A stretch of DNA of 64,000 nt from Pseudomonas sp. (lineage in GTDB: Bacteria; Pseudomonadota; Gammaproteobacteria; Pseudomonadales; Pseudomonadaceae). This document shows positions 28,469 to 39,343 of this stretch, piece after piece. The notes beneath the pieces were generated by a model, which was not told where the DNA came from, ran no database searches, and saw nothing but the letters and a program-made list of their open reading frames with translations. The number at the start of each line of letters is the position of its first letter. Position 1 is the stretch's first letter. Made by a program: the position numbers and the translations under genes. Location of the stretch: positions 186,001 through 250,000 of the forward strand of contig VMRT01000010.1 of the NCBI GenBank assembly GCA_007713455.1. Direction: 5' to 3'.

Positions 28469-28541
28469 CAACGCCTCATGGTTCGGTCGCCCAGTCAGGG
28501 CGGCCAGCGAACAACCGAAATACGAAGACAGGAGAATCGAG

Positions 28542-28946
28542 ATGAAAAGCAAAGCCGTACTGAGCCAGACCGAAGTCGCCACCATCCTCGCCGCCGCCCG
28601 TGCCGAAGCGCAGGCCAACGGCTGGGCCGTGACCATCGTCGTCGCCGACGACGGCGGCCATCCGCTGGCGCTGGAGCGTCTGGACGGCTGCGCGCCGATC
28701 GCCTCCTACATCGCCACCGAGAAGGCCCGCAGCTCGGCCCTCGGCCGTCGCGAAACCAAGGGCTATGAAGACATGGTCAATGGCGGCCGCAGCGCCTTCC
28801 TCTCCGCGCCGGTGGTCTGCTCGCTGGAAGGCGGCGTGCCGGTAGTGGTTGACGGTCAGGTCATCGGTTCGGTCGGCGTCTCCGGCGTGACCGCCGCGCA
28901 GGATGCCCAGATCGCCAAGGCCGGCGTCGCCGCCCTGGCCAACTGA
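28542..28946 (+). CDS. glcG: GlcG/HbpS-family protein
   Basis: A 134-residue protein of the GlcG/HbpS fold, with [20 protein letters not shown] and the glycine-rich end [22 protein letters not shown] (the family's most constant part). The HbpS relative binds haem, but the exact role of GlcG in glycolate use is unclear. An aggag ribosome site precedes the ATG. It lies 73 bases after glcF and 20 before glcB. Confidence 0.9.
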   Translation: MKSKAVLSQTEVATILAAARAEAQANGWAVTIVVADDGGHPLALERLDGCAPIASYIATEKARSSALGRRETKGYEDMVNGGRSAFLSAPVVCSLEGGVPVVVDGQVIGSVGVSGVTAAQDAQIAKAGVAALAN

Positions 28947-28966
28947 ACAGACAAGGAGAACGACTG

Positions 28967-31147
28967 ATGACCGAGCGTGTAACCCTGGGCCGCCTGCAAG
29001 TTGCGGCCAATCTGCAGCGTTTCATCGAAGACGAAGTCCTGCCGGGCACCGGTATCGAAGCCGCCGCCTTCTGGCAGGGCCTGGACACTCTGGTCCATGA
29101 CCTGGCGCCGAAGAACCGCGAGCTGCTTGCCGAGCGCGACCGCATGCAGGTCGAGCTGGACGGCTGGCACAAGGCCAATCCGGGCCCGATCAAGGACATG
29201 GCGGCTTACCGCGCCTTCCTCGAATCCATCGGCTACCTGCTGCCGGTGCCGGGTGAGGTGAAGATCGAAACCGCTAACGTCGACAGCGAAATCGCCACCC
29301 AGGCCGGTCCGCAGCTGGTGGTGCCGATCATGAACGCCCGCTATGCATTGAACGCCGCTAACGCTCGTTGGGGCTCGCTGTACGACGCGCTCTACGGCAC
29401 CGACGCCATCTCCGAAGAGGGCGGCGCGCAGAAGGGCCCGGGCTACAACGAAGTCCGTGGCGCCAAGGTCATCGCCTACGCGCGCAACTTCCTCGATCAG
29501 GCCGCGCCGCTGGCGCAGGGCAGCCACGCCGACGCTACCGCCTACCGCGTGCAGGATGGCCAACTGAAGGTCACCCTGGAGAACGGCAGCGTCACCGGGC
29601 TCCAGCAGCCTGAGAAGTTCGTCGGCTTCCAGGGTGAAGCGGTCGAGCCGAAGGCCGTGCTGCTGAAGAACAACGGCTTGCACGTCGAAATCCAGATCGA
29701 TCCGAACAGCCCGATCGGCCAGACCGATGCCGCCGGCGTGAAGGACCTGCTGGTCGAATCCGCAGTTTCCACCATCCTCGACTGCGAAGACTCGGTCGCC
29801 GCGGTGGATGCCGACGACAAGGTGCTGGCCTACCGCAACTGGCTGGGCATCGTGCAGGGCACCCTCAGCGAGGAAGTTGCCAAGGGCAGCTCGAGCTTCG
29901 TCCGCCGCCTGAACCCGGACCGCGAGTACAGCGCGCCCAACGGTGGTGAGCTGAAATTGCACGGTCGCTCGCTGCTCTTCATCCGCAACGTCGGTCACCT
30001 GATGACCAACCCGGCGATCCTGCTGGAAGACGGCCGCGAGATTCCCGAAGGCATCATGGACGGCGTGTTCACCAGCCTGATCGCCAAGCATGACCTCAAG
30101 CGCAAGGGCAACTCGCGCACCGGCAGCGTCTACATCGTCAAGCCGAAGATGCACGGGCCGAAGGAAGTCGCCTTCGCCGACGAGCTGTTCGGTCGCGTCG
30201 AGGACCTGATCGGTGTGCCTCGCTATACCCTGAAAATGGGCATCATGGACGAGGAGCGCCGTACCAGCGCCAACCTCAAGGCCTGCATCGCGGCCGCCAA
30301 GCACCGCGTGGCCTTCATCAATACCGGCTTCCTCGACCGTACCGGCGACGAGATGCACACCTGCATGGAAGCCGGCCCTGTGCTGCGTAAGGGCGACATG
30401 AAGTCCACTCCGTGGATCCAGTCCTACGAGCGCAACAACGTGCTGGTCGGCCTGGCCTGCGGCCTGCGCGGCAAGGCGCAGATCGGCAAGGGCATGTGGG
30501 CCATGCCGGACCTGATGGCGGCCATGCTCGAGCAGAAGATCGGCCATCCGAAATCCGGTGCCAACACCGCCTGGGTGCCGTCGCCGACCGGCGCCACCCT
30601 GCATGCGCTGCACTATCACCAGGTGAACGTGCAGACCGTGCAGAGCGAGCTGGAAAAGGTCGATCTGGCCGCCGAGCGCGATCAACTGCTCAACGACCTG
30701 CTGACCATCCCGGTGGTCGCCGAGGACAAGTGGAGCGCCGAGGAGAAGCAGCAGGAGCTGGACAACAACTGCCAGGGCATCCTCGGCTACGTGGTGCGCT
30801 GGGTCGAGCAGGGCGTCGGCTGCTCCAAGGTGCCGGACATCCACAACGTCGGCCTGATGGAAGATCGCGCCACCCTGCGTATCTCCAGCCAGCACGTGGC
30901 CAATTGGCTGCACCATGGCGTGGTGACTCGCGAGCAGGTGCAGGAAACCCTGGAACGTATGGCCAAGGTGGTCGACCAGCAGAATGCCGGCGATCCGCTC
31001 TATCGCGCCATGTCCGCCGACTACACTCAGTCGGCGGCCTTCCAGGCGGCCTGTGATCTGGTGTTCAAGGGACGCGAGCAGCCGGCCGGCTACACCGAGC
31101 CTCTGCTGCACGCCTGGCGCCAGCGTTACAAGGCCAGCCAGGCCTGA
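28967..31147 (+). CDS. glcB: Malate synthase G
   Basis: Condenses glyoxylate with acetyl-CoA to give malate, the step that brings glycolate carbon into central metabolism. The 726-residue size and the sequence ([20 protein letters not shown] start) mark the large monomeric G isoform. Active-site segments are seen in [26 protein letters not shown] and the [13 protein letters not shown] loop. It is the fifth gene of the rightward glc operon. Confidence 0.96.
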   Translation: MTERVTLGRLQVAANLQRFIEDEVLPGTGIEAAAFWQGLDTLVHDLAPKNRELLAERDRMQVELDGWHKANPGPIKDMAAYRAFLESIGYLLPVPGEVKIETANVDSEIATQAGPQLVVPIMNARYALNAANARWGSLYDALYGTDAISEEGGAQKGPGYNEVRGAKVIAYARNFLDQAAPLAQGSHADATAYRVQDGQLKVTLENGSVTGLQQPEKFVGFQGEAVEPKAVLLKNNGLHVEIQIDPNSPIGQTDAAGVKDLLVESAVSTILDCEDSVAAVDADDKVLAYRNWLGIVQGTLSEEVAKGSSSFVRRLNPDREYSAPNGGELKLHGRSLLFIRNVGHLMTNPAILLEDGREIPEGIMDGVFTSLIAKHDLKRKGNSRTGSVYIVKPKMHGPKEVAFADELFGRVEDLIGVPRYTLKMGIMDEERRTSANLKACIAAAKHRVAFINTGFLDRTGDEMHTCMEAGPVLRKGDMKSTPWIQSYERNNVLVGLACGLRGKAQIGKGMWAMPDLMAAMLEQKIGHPKSGANTAWVPSPTGATLHALHYHQVNVQTVQSELEKVDLAAERDQLLNDLLTIPVVAEDKWSAEEKQQELDNNCQGILGYVVRWVEQGVGCSKVPDIHNVGLMEDRATLRISSQHVANWLHHGVVTREQVQETLERMAKVVDQQNAGDPLYRAMSADYTQSAAFQAACDLVFKGREQPAGYTEPLLHAWRQRYKASQA

Positions 31148-31202
31148 CCGGCTAGGAGGCCGCGTGCTGCCAGAGGCTTGGCGCATGCGGTGCTGGGCAA
31201 CA

Positions 31203-31230
31203 GCCCCAGACGCCCCACGGCGTCCGGGGC
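31203..31230 (+). terminator. Terminator-like hairpin between glcB and glcA
   Basis: GCCCC-A-GACGCC pairs with GGCGTC-C-GGGGC around CCAC (one A/C mismatch), followed by TTTCG. It starts 56 bases after the glcB stop. The permease gene starts 133 bases further on, so the hairpin could reduce its expression relative to the enzymes. Confidence 0.6.
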
Positions 31231-31362
31231 TTTCGAGCATTGGCGTCGAGGTTACGGCCTCGGCGCCGCGAGACGCACCGCGTGGGGGCGTTTCATGCGA
31301 GGCACCGGGCATGCCCGGACACAATAGAAGCGGTTCACAACAAAAAAGCAGGGACCCAACAA

Positions 31363-33066
31363 ATGAGTCAAACACTACTGTCCATCCTGGCCTTCGTGCC
31401 GCTGGTGCTGGCGGGTGTGCTGCTGATCGGCTTTCGCTGGCCGGCCAAGTACGCCATGCCGCTGGTTTTCGTCCTCACTGCGCTGATCGGCCTGCTGGCC
31501 TGGGACATGACCCTCAACCGGGTCATCGCCTCGACCTTGCAAGGCCTGATCCTCACCGCGGCGATCCTCTGGATCATCTTCGGCGCGATCCTGCTGCTCA
31601 ACACGCTGAAACATTCCGGGGGGATCAGTTCGATTCGGCGTGGTTTCTCCAACGTCAGCCCTGACCGTCGCGTCCAGGTGCTGATCGTCGCCTGGCTGTT
31701 CGGCTGCTTCATCGAGGGCGCCTCGGGCTTCGGTACGCCGGCCGCGGTGGCGGCACCGCTGATGGTCGCGCTGGGCTTTCCGGCGCTGGCGGCAGTGGTC
31801 ATGGGGATGATGGTGCAGTCCACGCCGGTGTCCTTCGGTGCGGTGGGCACGCCGATTCTGGTCGGCGTCGGTGCGGGGCTGGACAAGACCGGTATCAGCG
31901 AGCAGCTGGCAGCGGTGGGCAGTAACTGGGAGGTGTTCTTCCACCTGATCTTCTCGCGCGTCGCCATCATCCATGCGCTGTGCGGGATTCTCATGCCGCT
32001 GATCATGATCAGCATCATGACCCGCTACTTCGGTCGCAACAAATCCTGGACCGAAGGTCTGGCGATTGCGCCGTTCGCGGTGTTCACCGGTCTGGCCTTC
32101 GTCATTCCGTATGCCGCGGCGGGTGTGTTCCTCGGTCCGGAATTCCCGTCGATGATCGGTGCGCTGGTCGGTCTGGCCATCGTCGTGCCGGCGGCCAAGG
32201 CCGGTTTCCTGCTGCCCAAGGACAGCTGGGATTTCGCCCCGGCGAGCGAGTGGCCATCCGAGTGGATGGGCAAGATCGAGATGAAGATCGAGGACGTCGC
32301 CGGCAAGACGCCGATTTCGGTGCCGATGGCCTGGGCGCCGTATCTGATCCTCGCAGCACTGCTGGTGGCGTCGCGGGTATTCCCGGACTTCAAGGCGCTG
32401 CTGATGTCGTTCACCTTCGGCTGGAAGGACATCCTTGGTGAGACCGGTGTGTCCGGTACGCTGGAGCCGCTGTATCTGCCGGGTGGCATTCTCTGCATCG
32501 TGGTGCTGATCACCTTCTTCCTGCATCGGATGAAGGCCGGCGAGCTGGGCGCGGCGATTTCCGAGTCGAGCAAGACCCTGCTTGGCGCGGGCTTCGTGCT
32601 GATCTTCACCATTCCGATGGTGCGGATCCTGATCAACTCCGGCGTCAATGGCTCCGATCTGGTGTCCATGCCGGTGGCCATGGCGCAGCTGGTGGCCAAC
32701 AGCGTCGGCTCGGTCTATCCATTCTTCGCGCCGGCAGTCGGTGCGCTGGGCGCCTTCATCGCCGGTTCCAACACCGTGTCCAACCTGATGCTGTCGCAGT
32801 TCCAGTTCAACACCGCTGGCCTGCTCGGCCTGTCCGGTGCACTGATGGTGGCGCTGCAGTCGGTGGGTGCGGCGGCGGGCAACATGATCGCCATTCACAA
32901 CGTGGTGGCGGCCTCGGCGACCGTCGGCCTGCTCGGTCGCGAAGGGATCACCCTGCGCAAGACCATGCTGCCGACCCTGTACTACCTCATCCTGGCCGGC
33001 ACCATCGGCCTGATCGGGTTCTACCTGATGGGCATCAGCGATCCGCTGGCAGGTACCGCAGGCTAA
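31363..33066 (+). CDS. glcA: Glycolate/lactate permease, LctP family
   Basis: A 567-residue inner-membrane transporter of the L-lactate permease family, with about 13 helices. Family segments include [19 protein letters not shown] near residue 125 and [16 protein letters not shown] near residue 465. Its place as last gene after glcB matches E. coli GlcA, so glycolate is the likely main substrate, with lactate as an alternative. Upstream in-frame codons (31240-31362) lack a ribosome site and overlap the terminator region's downstream flank. Confidence 0.9.
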   Translation: MSQTLLSILAFVPLVLAGVLLIGFRWPAKYAMPLVFVLTALIGLLAWDMTLNRVIASTLQGLILTAAILWIIFGAILLLNTLKHSGGISSIRRGFSNVSPDRRVQVLIVAWLFGCFIEGASGFGTPAAVAAPLMVALGFPALAAVVMGMMVQSTPVSFGAVGTPILVGVGAGLDKTGISEQLAAVGSNWEVFFHLIFSRVAIIHALCGILMPLIMISIMTRYFGRNKSWTEGLAIAPFAVFTGLAFVIPYAAAGVFLGPEFPSMIGALVGLAIVVPAAKAGFLLPKDSWDFAPASEWPSEWMGKIEMKIEDVAGKTPISVPMAWAPYLILAALLVASRVFPDFKALLMSFTFGWKDILGETGVSGTLEPLYLPGGILCIVVLITFFLHRMKAGELGAAISESSKTLLGAGFVLIFTIPMVRILINSGVNGSDLVSMPVAMAQLVANSVGSVYPFFAPAVGALGAFIAGSNTVSNLMLSQFQFNTAGLLGLSGALMVALQSVGAAAGNMIAIHNVVAASATVGLLGREGITLRKTMLPTLYYLILAGTIGLIGFYLMGISDPLAGTAG

Positions 33067-33082
33067 GCCTGGCGGTATCGCG

Positions 33083-33107
33083 ACGGGCGGCCCAGGCCGC
33101 CCGTTTT
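33083..33107 (+). terminator. Rho-independent terminator after the glc operon
   Basis: A perfect 10-bp stem (ACGGGCGGCC / GGCCGCCCGT) with a two-base loop lies 17 bases after the permease stop and runs straight into TTTT. This is the best intrinsic terminator in the left half of the window. Confidence 0.85.
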
Positions 33108-33180
33108 CATTTGTGGGATTGGTGCGGCGCGCTGTTCTGGTATAGCGTGCGTCGCAGTCGAAAGAGCATCGAGGTTACCC

Positions 33181-33348
33181 ATGAAGAAATGGCAATGTGT
33201 GGTGTGCGGCTACATCTATGACGAAGCGCTGGGCGTGCCGGAAGAAGGCATCGCGCCCGGGACGGCCTGGGAAGACGTGCCGGAAGACTGGGTTTGCCCG
33301 GACTGCGGTGTCGGCAAGATGGACTTCGAAATGATCGCCATCGGCTGA
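33181..33348 (+). CDS. rubA: Rubredoxin
   Basis: A 55-residue one-iron electron carrier. Both Cys pairs are present (CVVCGY at residues 6-11 and CPDCGVGK near residue 39), with the aromatic residues of the core (Trp4, Tyr11, Trp38). In pseudomonads it passes electrons from the reductase encoded next to it to alkane hydroxylases and to oxygen-stress enzymes. An upstream gaggt gives a modest ribosome site. Confidence 0.95.
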   Translation: MKKWQCVVCGYIYDEALGVPEEGIAPGTAWEDVPEDWVCPDCGVGKMDFEMIAIG

Positions 33349-33384
33349 AAACCGTATCGCCAACCACCCATACGAGGACATGAC

Positions 33385-34569
33385 GTGAGCGCACCTGTAG
33401 TCATCATCGGTACCGGCCTGGCCGGCTACAATCTGGCCCGTGAAATCCGCAAGCTGGACACGCAGACGCCGCTGTTGCTGATTACCGCCGATGACGGGCG
33501 CTCCTATTCCAAACCGCTGCTGTCCACCGGTTTCGCCGCCAACAAGAACGCCGAGAGCCTGGGCATGGCCACCGCCGGTGCCATGGCCGAGCAGCTGAAC
33601 GCCGAGATTCGCATCCATACCCGCGTCACCCGCCTCGATCCGGCGAATCGGCGCGTGTGGATCGGCAATGAGCCGGTCTCATATCGCGATCTGATACTGG
33701 CCTGGGGCGCGCAGACGATCCAGGTGCCGGTCGCAGGCGATGCCGCCGACGCGGTATTCCCGATCAACGACCTGCACGATTACGGGCGCTTCCGCGCCGC
33801 CGTCGCCGGCAAGCGCCGCGTGCTGATCCTCGGTGTCGGGCTGATCGGCTGCGAGTTCGCCAACGACCTGCTGCTGGGCGGCCACGAGGTCGATCTGGTC
33901 GCGCCGAGCGAGCAGGTCATGCCCGGCCTGCTACCGCTGCAGGCGGCCCAGGCGGTAAGGCGTGGCCTGGAGGGCATCGGCGCGCGCTTCCACCTGGGCG
34001 CAACGTTGCAGCGCCTCGAACGCAGTGACGACGGCCTGCAGGCGCAGCTTTCCGATGGCAATCGGCTGGCCTGCGATCTGGTGGTCAGCGCCGTTGGCCT
34101 GCGCCCGCGCACCGAGCTGGCTGCCGAGGCGGGGCTTGAGGTCAAGCGCGGCATCGTCGTTGATCGCCTGCTGCAGACCTCGGCGGCCCACGTCTACGCC
34201 CTCGGCGATTGCGCGGAAGTGGAGGGGTTGAACCTGCTCTACGTGATGCCGCTGATGGCCGGTGCGCGGGCCCTGGCTAAAACGCTGTTTGGCAATCCTA
34301 CCTTTGTCAGTTATGGCCCCATGCCGGTCACCGTAAAGACCCCGGCATGCCCGGTGGTGGTCTCACTGCCCGCTGCCGGTAGCGCAGGCGAGTGGACCGT
34401 CGAGGCCCAGGGGAATGATGTGAAAGCGCTCTATCTCGGTGCCTCCGGGCAGCTGCTCGGCTACGCCTTGACCGGCGCGGCGGTGCAGGAGCGGCTGGGG
34501 CTGAACAAGCAGCTGCCGCCGGTGCTGGCGGAACTACCGCAAATGCTGTCGCTAAAGTCCCCCGGCTGA
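33385..34569 (+). CDS. Rubredoxin-NAD(+) reductase
   Basis: A 394-residue FAD enzyme that reduces rubredoxin with NADH. The first dinucleotide site is [16 protein letters not shown] at residues 4-19, the second (NADH) is [16 protein letters not shown] near residue 150, and the FAD-binding [10 protein letters not shown] is near residue 275. It starts at a GTG 36 bases after rubA; the nearby ATG at 33380 reads straight into TGA and cannot be the start. The gene pair should be one operon. Confidence 0.92.
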   Translation: MSAPVVIIGTGLAGYNLAREIRKLDTQTPLLLITADDGRSYSKPLLSTGFAANKNAESLGMATAGAMAEQLNAEIRIHTRVTRLDPANRRVWIGNEPVSYRDLILAWGAQTIQVPVAGDAADAVFPINDLHDYGRFRAAVAGKRRVLILGVGLIGCEFANDLLLGGHEVDLVAPSEQVMPGLLPLQAAQAVRRGLEGIGARFHLGATLQRLERSDDGLQAQLSDGNRLACDLVVSAVGLRPRTELAAEAGLEVKRGIVVDRLLQTSAAHVYALGDCAEVEGLNLLYVMPLMAGARALAKTLFGNPTFVSYGPMPVTVKTPACPVVVSLPAAGSAGEWTVEAQGNDVKALYLGASGQLLGYALTGAAVQERLGLNKQLPPVLAELPQMLSLKSPG

Positions 34570-34718
34570 GCTGGCGAGCCGCCTACAGGGACTGGCGCAG
34601 GTGCTAGCGCCGTGCCATTCTCCATGGGTCTGCCCCAGCCTAGAGCTGTTGCAGCGCCTTTAGCGCTGTTCTTGTGAACAGTACGGACACAACAACAAAA
34701 ACGTCTCAGAGGCTCCCA

Positions 34719-34991
34719 ATGCGTAAACCGGAACTCGCCGCAGCCATTGCCGAGAAGGCCGATCTGTCCAAGGACCAGGCCAATCGCGTACTCAACGCCG
34801 TGCTGGATGAAATCACCAACGCGCTGAACCGCAAGGACAGCGTGACCCTGGTTGGTTTCGGCACCTTCGTTCAGCGCCACCGTGGTGCCCGCACCGGGAA
34901 AAACCCGCAGACCGGGCAACCGGTAACCATCAAGGCCAGCAATACCGTCGCGTTCAAACCGGGCAAGATGCTCAAAGACGCCGTCAACTGA
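34719..34991 (+). CDS. hupA: DNA-binding protein HU
   Basis: A 90-residue histone-like protein. It starts MRKPELAAAIAEKADLSK and carries the beta-arm region VGFGTFVQRHRGARTGKNP, followed by the Pro-containing tip (NPQTGQ) that bends DNA. It ends FKPGKMLKDAVN, as the HU-alpha type does. The open frame extends 45 bases upstream without homology. A stable hairpin follows the stop. Confidence 0.94.
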   Translation: MRKPELAAAIAEKADLSKDQANRVLNAVLDEITNALNRKDSVTLVGFGTFVQRHRGARTGKNPQTGQPVTIKASNTVAFKPGKMLKDAVN

Positions 34992-35001
34992 CGCTGCGCC
35001 G

Positions 35002-35025
35002 ACCCGGAGCCGATCGGCTCCGGGT
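35002..35025 (+). terminator. Hairpin after the HU gene
   Basis: A perfect 10-bp stem (ACCCGGAGCC / GGCTCCGGGT, loop GATC) starts 10 bases after the stop. It is strong but has no T-run, being followed by AAACC. Confidence 0.6.
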
Positions 35026-35133
35026 AAACCTGACCAGCCGGTCCGCCCCAGACCCGTTCGTACCCGTCCTTCCCCCCGCCGATCAAGCCACTACAATGCG
35101 GCCTTCCTCTCGTACCGGTCGGGACTACACGTC

Positions 35134-35508
35134 ATGAAATTCCGCTTTCTGCTTTGGATGCTGGGCCGCCTGATGGCCAAGGCCAGCCGCACCAATCCCG
35201 AGTTCCAGCAGCAGCTGGGCGACAAGGACCTGAGCTTCCAGCTGCACACTCTGGACGGCAAGGTCGCCCGGCATTTCGTGGTGAAGAACCAGCGCGTCAC
35301 CAGCAAGCGCGGTCCTGCGAGCGAGCCGGCTTTCTCCCTGGGGTTCAAAAATGCCGCCTATGGCTTCGCTACCATGACGGCGAAGAACAAGCAGCTGGCG
35401 TTCATGCAGGGAATTCAGAACAAGGACATCCAGATCCAGGGGAATCCGGCTCTGGTGATGTGGTTTCAGGGATTGATGAAGTATCTGAAGCCTCGTAAGA
35501 AGAAGTGA
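35134..35508 (+). CDS. Small SCP2-like protein, function unknown
   Basis: A 124-residue protein with an N-terminal hydrophobic/basic helix (MKFRFLLWMLGRLMAKAS) and a body that resembles SCP2 sterol-binding folds: LSFQLHTLDGKVARHFVV strands, then a DIQIQGNPALVMWFQGLMKYL helix in which the lipid pocket is closed. The tail KPRKKK is very basic. A TACAAT at 35092-35097 may be its -10 element. Binding of a lipid is an inference from fold resemblance. Confidence 0.75.
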   Translation: MKFRFLLWMLGRLMAKASRTNPEFQQQLGDKDLSFQLHTLDGKVARHFVVKNQRVTSKRGPASEPAFSLGFKNAAYGFATMTAKNKQLAFMQGIQNKDIQIQGNPALVMWFQGLMKYLKPRKKK

Positions 35509-35737
35509 CCCTGCCGCGTCACCTTCTCATGTCCGGCCAAGAACCGTAGGTGGAAAACCGCGTAGGGCGTCCATGCCTGAGCGGATCAGCTTTGACTTGG
35601 TCGTCACTCAGATTTAAGTTCGCTGAATGCATGAGTTGACTTGTGGTGTGGATTGAATCCTGACATTGGCTAGTATTTTTACGGGTTTGCGTGGCATTGT
35701 GTCGACTTAATTGTTGAGCGAGTTGGAGATTTTCAAC

Positions 35738-36904
35738 ATGCCGAATTTCACTCATCACGACTTGGCTCTCCTCAATCCAGCCTTCGATTCACCACTTGTC
35801 GATGTCTTGAATGAGCTGGAGCACCTACGACGCTACAGGCTGGCGGGTACGACTCCAGCAAGCCTTTTCTTCCAGCTCAAGAACGTTTTCCATATCCTGG
35901 AAAGCCTCGGATCTGCCCGCATTGAAGGCAACCACACAACCCTCGCTGATTATGTGGAAAGCAAGATGGAGGGAGATGACACGGCTACCGATCAACTGCG
36001 CGAAATCTCCAACATCGAGAGAGCCATGAGCTTCATCGAGCAGCATTTCAAGGAAGGAGATGACGTCAGCCTCCATCTCATTCGAGAATTGCACGCCATT
36101 ACTGTAGGGGGGCTCGACAGAGAGGGAGACCGGACGCCCGGTCAGCTCAGGACGACCCAGGTTCTGATTGCGCAATCGGAGCATCTCCCGCCGGACGCCG
36201 TGCAAGTTGGTGGGTACATGGATGAGTTGGTGGCGTTCATCAATGCTCACGATCCGCAGAAGTACCACCTTATGAAAGTGGCGCTTGCGCACCACCGATT
36301 CGGATGGATTCACCCGTTCACCAATGGCAATGGGCGGGTGGTTCGTTTGTTGACGTACCTGATGCTCATCAAGTACGGATTCGATGTCTCCGCCGGCGGC
36401 CGACTGCTGAACCCCACTGCAGTGTTCTGCAATGATCGTGAGCGTTACTACGAGATGCTGGGCGAGGCTGATCGCGGTACACAGCAAGGCCTGGAACGGT
36501 GGTGTATCTACGTACTCCAGGGAATTCTCACAGAACTGAGCAAGCTCGATCGGCTGTGTGACTATGGCTACCTTAAAGCCAGAATCCTGCAGCCGGCACT
36601 CGCCTTCTCTCGCGAGAGAGAACACATTACCGGCCAGGAGCACTCAATTCTTCGTCGACTTCTGGACACTGACAGCGGCGTGGCGAAGTCTGGAGATCTA
36701 GCGGATGCGATGCCGGACCTGAACGGGCCGCAGCGGACCTATCAAATCAAGAAGCTGGTGGACAGACGAATGCTGGTCCCGATTCAGCCCAACTCCCGTC
36801 AGTACACACTGGGCTTCACGAACAACTACCTGCTTCGGGGCGTCATTCGTACGTTGACGGCCGAAGGCTTTATTCCTGAGCCTGTCGTAGCCGCACGGCC
36901 ATAA
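35738..36904 (+). CDS. Fic-domain protein, self-inhibited type
   Basis: A 388-residue Fic protein, probably an AMP-transferase acting on target hydroxyl groups. The catalytic motif [12 protein letters not shown] starts at His192. The N-terminal inhibition motif SARIEGN (Ser59 to Glu63) fits (S/T)xxxE(G/N), so inhibition is built in and no separate antitoxin is expected; I see none. A winged-helix-like C-terminal part follows (about 300-380). The ATG at 35738 has ggag nine bases upstream. Codon use is less GC-rich than the neighbours (ATT, AAG/AAA, TTG are common), suggesting acquisition. Confidence 0.88.
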   Translation: MPNFTHHDLALLNPAFDSPLVDVLNELEHLRRYRLAGTTPASLFFQLKNVFHILESLGSARIEGNHTTLADYVESKMEGDDTATDQLREISNIERAMSFIEQHFKEGDDVSLHLIRELHAITVGGLDREGDRTPGQLRTTQVLIAQSEHLPPDAVQVGGYMDELVAFINAHDPQKYHLMKVALAHHRFGWIHPFTNGNGRVVRLLTYLMLIKYGFDVSAGGRLLNPTAVFCNDRERYYEMLGEADRGTQQGLERWCIYVLQGILTELSKLDRLCDYGYLKARILQPALAFSREREHITGQEHSILRRLLDTDSGVAKSGDLADAMPDLNGPQRTYQIKKLVDRRMLVPIQPNSRQYTLGFTNNYLLRGVIRTLTAEGFIPEPVVAARP

Positions 36905-36952
36905 GTGGTTCCTGCTAAGGTAAGCTGCTTGATTCTCTTGGTGCTGTGAGCC

Positions 36953-37861
36953 CTAGGAGTCTGCCCCCTCCCGCCAAACCCTCGCCCCATCCTTCAACCA
37001 GTCCCGAAACGCCACCAATCCTGCCGACTCCACCTTGCGCTCCGGAATCATCAGGTAGTACGCCCGCGTCTCGCTGCGATAGGCGTGCGGATGCGCCAGC
37101 ACCAGCCGTCCCTCGGCCAGTTCCCGCTGGATCAGGAACGGCGGGATCAGCGCCACCCCCATGCCATGCTCGGCCGCCTGCGCCAGCATGGAGAACAGCT
37201 CCAGCCGCGGTCCGGTCATGTCGCGGGCGACTTTCAACCCCAACGAATCGAACCACTGGCGCCAGGCATAGGGTCGGGTGGTCTGCTGCAGCAGCGGCAG
37301 TTCGGCCAGGGCCTGGGTCGTGAACGGCTGAGCGTCGCGCAGCAGGGCCGGACTGCAGACTGGCTGCAGGTCCTCCGGCATCAGGTAGTGCGCCTCGGTA
37401 CCGGACCAGTCGGCGTCGCCGAAATAGATGGCGGCATCGAACTCGGTATCGGCAAAGAGAAACGGCCGGGTGCGGTTGGTCAGGTTCACCGTGATCTCCG
37501 GATGCAGGGCCTGGAAATGCCTGAGGCGCGGCACCAGCCATTGGGTGCCGAAGGTCGGAACCACGGCCAGCTCAAGGCTCATCGCGCCCTGCTGGCCCAT
37601 CACCGACAGCGTGTCGCGTTCCACCGCGTCCAGCTGCGCGGCGATGCGACGCGCGTAGGACTGGCCAGCGGCGGTCAGCTTCACGCCGCGTCGCGAACGG
37701 CGGAACAGCGCCAGGCCGAGAAATTCCTCCAGCCCGCCGATCTGTCGGCAGATCGCGCTCTGGGTCAGCGCCAGTTCGTCGGCCGCGCGGGTGAAGCTCT
37801 CGTGGCGGGCGGCGGCCTCGAAGGCGATCAGCGCAGCAGTACTTGGGATCTTACGGCGCAT
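36953..37861 (-). CDS. gcdR: LysR-family regulator, GcdR-like
   Basis: A 302-residue LysR regulator of the GcvA subgroup: winged helix at residues 5-65 (FTRAADELALTQSAICRQIGGLE), then a periplasmic-binding-like effector domain. It is divergent from gcdH with a 169-base gap, the same arrangement as GcdR of Pseudomonas, which activates glutaryl-CoA dehydrogenase in the presence of glutarate. The symbol is given from position and family, not from specific residues. Confidence 0.82.
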   Translation of the reverse strand: MRRKIPSTAALIAFEAAARHESFTRAADELALTQSAICRQIGGLEEFLGLALFRRSRRGVKLTAAGQSYARRIAAQLDAVERDTLSVMGQQGAMSLELAVVPTFGTQWLVPRLRHFQALHPEITVNLTNRTRPFLFADTEFDAAIYFGDADWSGTEAHYLMPEDLQPVCSPALLRDAQPFTTQALAELPLLQQTTRPYAWRQWFDSLGLKVARDMTGPRLELFSMLAQAAEHGMGVALIPPFLIQRELAEGRLVLAHPHAYRSETRAYYLMIPERKVESAGLVAFRDWLKDGARVWREGADS

Positions 37862-38030
37862 TATACGAACACCTCACTGGATAAGCCGGCTATTGGTCGC
37901 AGAGGATATCTCGGAGTGAGTAAAGCGCACAGTTCGGTGCGAAATCCTCGTTTGCGACCCGTTGGCGCCGCACCTAGGATCAATCCATCCACGCGCAGCC
38001 GCGCTGCAGAACAAAACAAGAGGAGTTCCC

Positions 38031-39212
38031 ATGGCCGGCAAAGCAAGCTTCAACTGGATCGACCCGCTGCTGCTCGATCAGCAGCTGACCGAAGAAGAGC
38101 GCATGGTGCGCGACAGCGCCGCGCAGTTCGCCGCGGACAAGCTGGCGCCGCGGGTGCTGGAAGCTTTCCGCCATGAACAGACCGATCCGGCGATCTTCCG
38201 CGAGATGGGCGAGACCGGCCTGCTCGGCGCGACCATTCCCGAAGCTTATGGCGGCAGCGGCCTGAACTACGTGTGCTACGGCCTGATCGCCCGCGAGGTC
38301 GAGCGCATCGATTCGGGCTACCGCTCGATGATGAGTGTGCAGTCCTCGCTGGTTATGGTGCCGATCTTCGAGTTCGGCAACGAGGCGACCAGACAGAAGT
38401 ATCTGCCCAAGCTGGCCAGCGGCGAATACATCGGCTGCTTCGGCCTGACCGAGCCGAACCATGGCTCAGACCCGGGCAGCATGGTCACCCGGGCGAAGAA
38501 GGTCGACGGCGGCTATCGCCTGTCCGGCAGCAAGATGTGGATCACCAACAGCCCGATCGCCGATGTGTTCGTGGTCTGGGCCAAGGACGACGCCGGCGAA
38601 ATCCGCGGCTTCGTGCTGGAGAAGGGCTGGGAAGGGCTGTCCGCCCCGACGATCCACGGCAAGGTTGGCCTGCGCGCCTCGATTACCGGCGAGATCGTCA
38701 TGGACAACGTGTTCTGCCCGGAAGAGAACGCCTTCCCCGATGTGCGCGGGCTGAAGGGGCCGTTCACCTGCTTGAACAGTGCCCGCTACGGCATCAGCTG
38801 GGGCGCGCTGGGCGCCGCCGAGTTCTGCTGGCACACCGCGCGCCAGTACGTGCTCGACCGCCAGCAGTTCGGCCGGCCGCTGGCTGCCAACCAGCTGATC
38901 CAGAAGAAGCTGGCCGACATGCAGACCGAGATCACCCTGGCCCTGCAAGGCTGCCTGCGCCTCGGCCGGATGAAGGACGAGGGCAGCGCCGCGGTGGAAA
39001 TCACCTCGATCATGAAGCGCAACAGCTGCGGCAAGGCGCTGGATATCGCCCGCATGGCTCGCGACATGCTCGGCGGCAACGGCATCAGCGACGAATTCGG
39101 CGTGGCCCGGCACCTGGTCAACCTGGAGGTGGTGAACACCTACGAGGGCACCCACGATGTGCACGCGCTGATCCTCGGCCGCGCGCAGACCGGCATTCAG
39201 GCGTTCTTCTGA
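38031..39212 (+). CDS. gcdH: Glutaryl-CoA dehydrogenase
   Basis: FAD enzyme that oxidises and decarboxylates glutaryl-CoA to crotonyl-CoA in lysine and glutarate breakdown. The 393-residue protein has acyl-CoA dehydrogenase signatures ([16 protein letters not shown] near residue 135 and the C-terminal segment [11 protein letters not shown]) and the catalytic Glu in [15 protein letters not shown]. The TEPNHGSDP wording is typical of glutaryl-CoA rather than fatty acyl-CoA enzymes. The ATG follows an aggag site. Confidence 0.93.
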   Translation: MAGKASFNWIDPLLLDQQLTEEERMVRDSAAQFAADKLAPRVLEAFRHEQTDPAIFREMGETGLLGATIPEAYGGSGLNYVCYGLIAREVERIDSGYRSMMSVQSSLVMVPIFEFGNEATRQKYLPKLASGEYIGCFGLTEPNHGSDPGSMVTRAKKVDGGYRLSGSKMWITNSPIADVFVVWAKDDAGEIRGFVLEKGWEGLSAPTIHGKVGLRASITGEIVMDNVFCPEENAFPDVRGLKGPFTCLNSARYGISWGALGAAEFCWHTARQYVLDRQQFGRPLAANQLIQKKLADMQTEITLALQGCLRLGRMKDEGSAAVEITSIMKRNSCGKALDIARMARDMLGGNGISDEFGVARHLVNLEVVNTYEGTHDVHALILGRAQTGIQAFF

Positions 39213-39219
39213 AACTGCT

Positions 39220-39297
39220 CCCCTCTCCCTCTGGGAGAGGGGCTGGGAGTGAGGGTGCTTGGCACTGCTCATGGTTCCCTCACCCCGGCCCTCTCCC
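39220..39297. repeat. REP-like inverted repeat between gcdH and the CoA-transferase gene
   Basis: A nested palindromic element. CCCCTCTCCC (39220-39229) pairs with GGGAGAGGGG (39233-39242). The stretch 39233-39255 is also a near-perfect inverted repeat of 39277-39297 (CCCTCACCCC-GGCCCTCTCCC). Elements of this wording are scattered between genes in Pseudomonas and Xanthomonas. It may act as a terminator or mRNA stabiliser in the operon. Confidence 0.75.
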
Positions 39298-39343
39298 ACC
39301 GGGCTAGGGTGCTTTCACCTTCCAATAGCCTGTGAGGTTTTCC

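Noticed and set aside
28856-31375. An 839-codon open frame on the minus strand
   Set aside because: It lies opposite glcB, whose protein matches malate synthase along its whole length. Long antisense frames are expected in GC-rich codons.
31375-32898. A 507-codon open frame on the minus strand
   Set aside because: It is antisense to the permease gene; the product is an unlikely mixture rich in Arg, His and Gln.
35738-36904. A Fic/antitoxin pair
   Set aside because: The inhibitory motif is inside the Fic protein itself and no small partner gene is next to it.
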